Made by a program: the position numbers and the translations under genes. A DNA stretch of 6,465 nt from Bacillota bacterium (GTDB taxonomy: Bacteria; Bacillota_I; Bacilli_A; RFN20; CAG-826): positions 1 to 6,465 of the forward strand of contig JAEZUH010000112.1 of the NCBI GenBank assembly GCA_023443485.1. Direction: 5' to 3'. Positions 6,118 to 6,465 of the stretch are shown in pieces. The number at the start of each line of letters is the position of its first letter. Position 1 is the first letter of the stretch. The notes under the pieces were generated by a model. The model saw nothing but the letters and a program-made list of their open reading frames with translations, was not told the origin of the DNA and did no database searches.

Positions 6118-6145
6118 ATTTTATCAAAGATACAGGCATTGTGAA
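6118..6145 (-). promoter_or_regulatory. Promoter of the preT-preA operon
   Basis: On the minus strand TTCACA (6145-6140) matches five of six -35 bases and lies 16 bp from TAAAAT (6123-6118), which is preceded by TGA as an extended -10. Transcription would begin near 6111, giving a leader of about 33 nt with GAGGAG at 6090-6085. This is the best complete promoter in the window after that of gmk. Confidence 0.6.
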
Positions 6146-6164
6146 TATATTTTTGTTGAGTTTG

Positions 6165-6192
6165 TTTCTTTGAAACCGTCCATTTCAAGAAA
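6165..6192. promoter_or_regulatory. Dyad upstream of the preTA promoter, possible operator or hairpin
   Basis: On the plus strand TTTCTTTGAAA (6165-6175) and TTTCAAGAAA (6183-6192) are inverted copies that pair over ten positions with one bulged base, around a 7-nt centre CCGTCCA. The dyad lies about 20-47 bp upstream of the predicted -35, a place suited to an activator site. No U-tract follows it on the minus strand, so it is not a simple terminator. No specific regulator can be named. Confidence 0.35.
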
Positions 6193-6228
6193 ATGAACAA
6201 AAAAATGAATTACTTTCGATTCATTTTT
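6190..6228 (-). terminator. Intrinsic terminator after gpsA
   Basis: On the minus strand AAAAATGAAT (6228-6219), an 8-nt loop and ATTCATTTTT (6210-6201) form a perfect 10-bp inverted repeat. The right arm runs into further T residues (TTTTTTTG) and then TTCATTTTC. It begins 23 nt after the gpsA stop. The stem is AT-rich, so its strength is uncertain, but the position and U-tract fit. Confidence 0.65.
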
Positions 6229-6251
6229 CATTTAATTGAAGAAGGAGAGAT

Positions 6252-6465
6252 TTAGTTCATCACATCATCTTCAGTAAATATTAAACCTTTAATTTCGTCT
6301 TTCTTTCTTCTAGAGAAAAGTTTATTGATGGTTTGGGTAACATCTAATTTATCGTGAACAACTTCATAGACAACATCGATAATAGGAAGTTCAACATGAT
6401 ATTTGGACTCTAATTCTTTGGCTGCTTCAAGAGCGTGCAATCCTTCGACAACTTGTCCAACTTCG
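6252..6465 (-). CDS. gpsA: Glycerol-3-phosphate dehydrogenase (NAD(P)+), C-terminal fragment (runs off the right edge)
   Basis: GpsA reduces dihydroxyacetone phosphate to sn-glycerol 3-phosphate, the backbone for membrane phospholipids, in the cytoplasm. The last 70 residues are visible. They begin EVGQVVEGLHALEAAKELES, followed by a KYHVELPII segment. This matches the C-terminal helical domain of GpsA, where VVEG...A..LA.K..VE.PI is characteristic. The reading frame stays open to the window edge, so the internal TTG at 6440 is a leucine codon and not a start. The end (SRRKKDEIKGLIFTEDDVMN) is a polar tail of variable sequence. A hairpin terminator follows, so gpsA and preT are probably separate transcription units although both lie on the minus strand. 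Confidence 0.85.
   Translation of the reverse strand, partial: EVGQVVEGLHALEAAKELESKYHVELPIIDVVYEVVHDKLDVTQTINKLFSRRKKDEIKGLIFTEDDVMN

Noticed and set aside
6079..6251. A riboswitch or small RNA between gpsA and preT
   Set aside because: The space is explained by a gpsA terminator, a dyad upstream of the promoter, a promoter and a leader of about 33 nt. No known riboswitch core was recognised.
6252..6440. A separate 62-residue protein starting at a TTG at 6440
   Set aside because: The frame is open upstream to the window edge and the added residues match the GpsA C-terminal domain.
1..6465. A defence system, mobile element, CRISPR array or novel gene cluster
   Set aside because: Every gene except the lipoprotein fits a known housekeeping or metabolic family, and no transposase, integrase, terminal repeats or spacer array was seen.

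Overview
This 6.5 kb window is a compact, AT-rich bacterial chromosomal segment of housekeeping genes plus one metabolic operon. AT-rich codons, the mix of proteins and the pairing of gmk with an NFACT/RqcH gene (close neighbours in Bacillus) point to Bacillota, probably a small-genome gut-type Bacilli lineage. That placement is an inference. TGA works as a stop here (the RqcH end and the ATGA overlap between ppa and trmL), which argues against the Mycoplasma genetic code.

Layout. The left edge holds the first 22 codons of guanylate kinase (gmk) on the minus strand, divergent from a plus-strand NFACT/RqcH gene (137-1528). Their promoters overlap in a 69-bp gap, and neither start has a clear Shine-Dalgarno. 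RqcH converges on, and overlaps by 8 nt, a minus-strand operon that reads ppa (inorganic pyrophosphatase), trmL (tRNA wobble 2'-O-methyltransferase), then a thioredoxin-fold lipoprotein. These three genes are joined by 4-nt and 11-nt overlaps. Upstream of ppa is a small YccF-type membrane protein made of two near-identical halves. Then comes the preT-preA operon, also on the minus strand, which encodes the two subunits of a bacterial NAD-dependent dihydropyrimidine dehydrogenase. The right edge holds the C-terminal part of glycerol-3-phosphate dehydrogenase (gpsA), followed by a clear hairpin terminator.

How the genes work together. PreT should take electrons from NAD(P)H through FAD and iron-sulfur clusters to PreA, whose FMN site reduces uracil or thymine. 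Bacterial PreTA can also reduce 5-fluorouracil. Ppa, TrmL, RqcH and Gmk serve nucleotide, tRNA and translation quality-control housekeeping. No mobile element, CRISPR array, tRNA or rRNA was seen, and no intergenic stretch exceeds about 175 bp.

I found no clearly new multi-gene system. The most unusual points are an RqcH that appears to lack the helix-hairpin-helix region, the overlapping divergent promoters with apparently leaderless or very short-leader starts, a near-identical promoter core in front of ppa and preT, a dyad upstream of the preTA promoter, and the strongly conserved internal duplication in the YccF protein.
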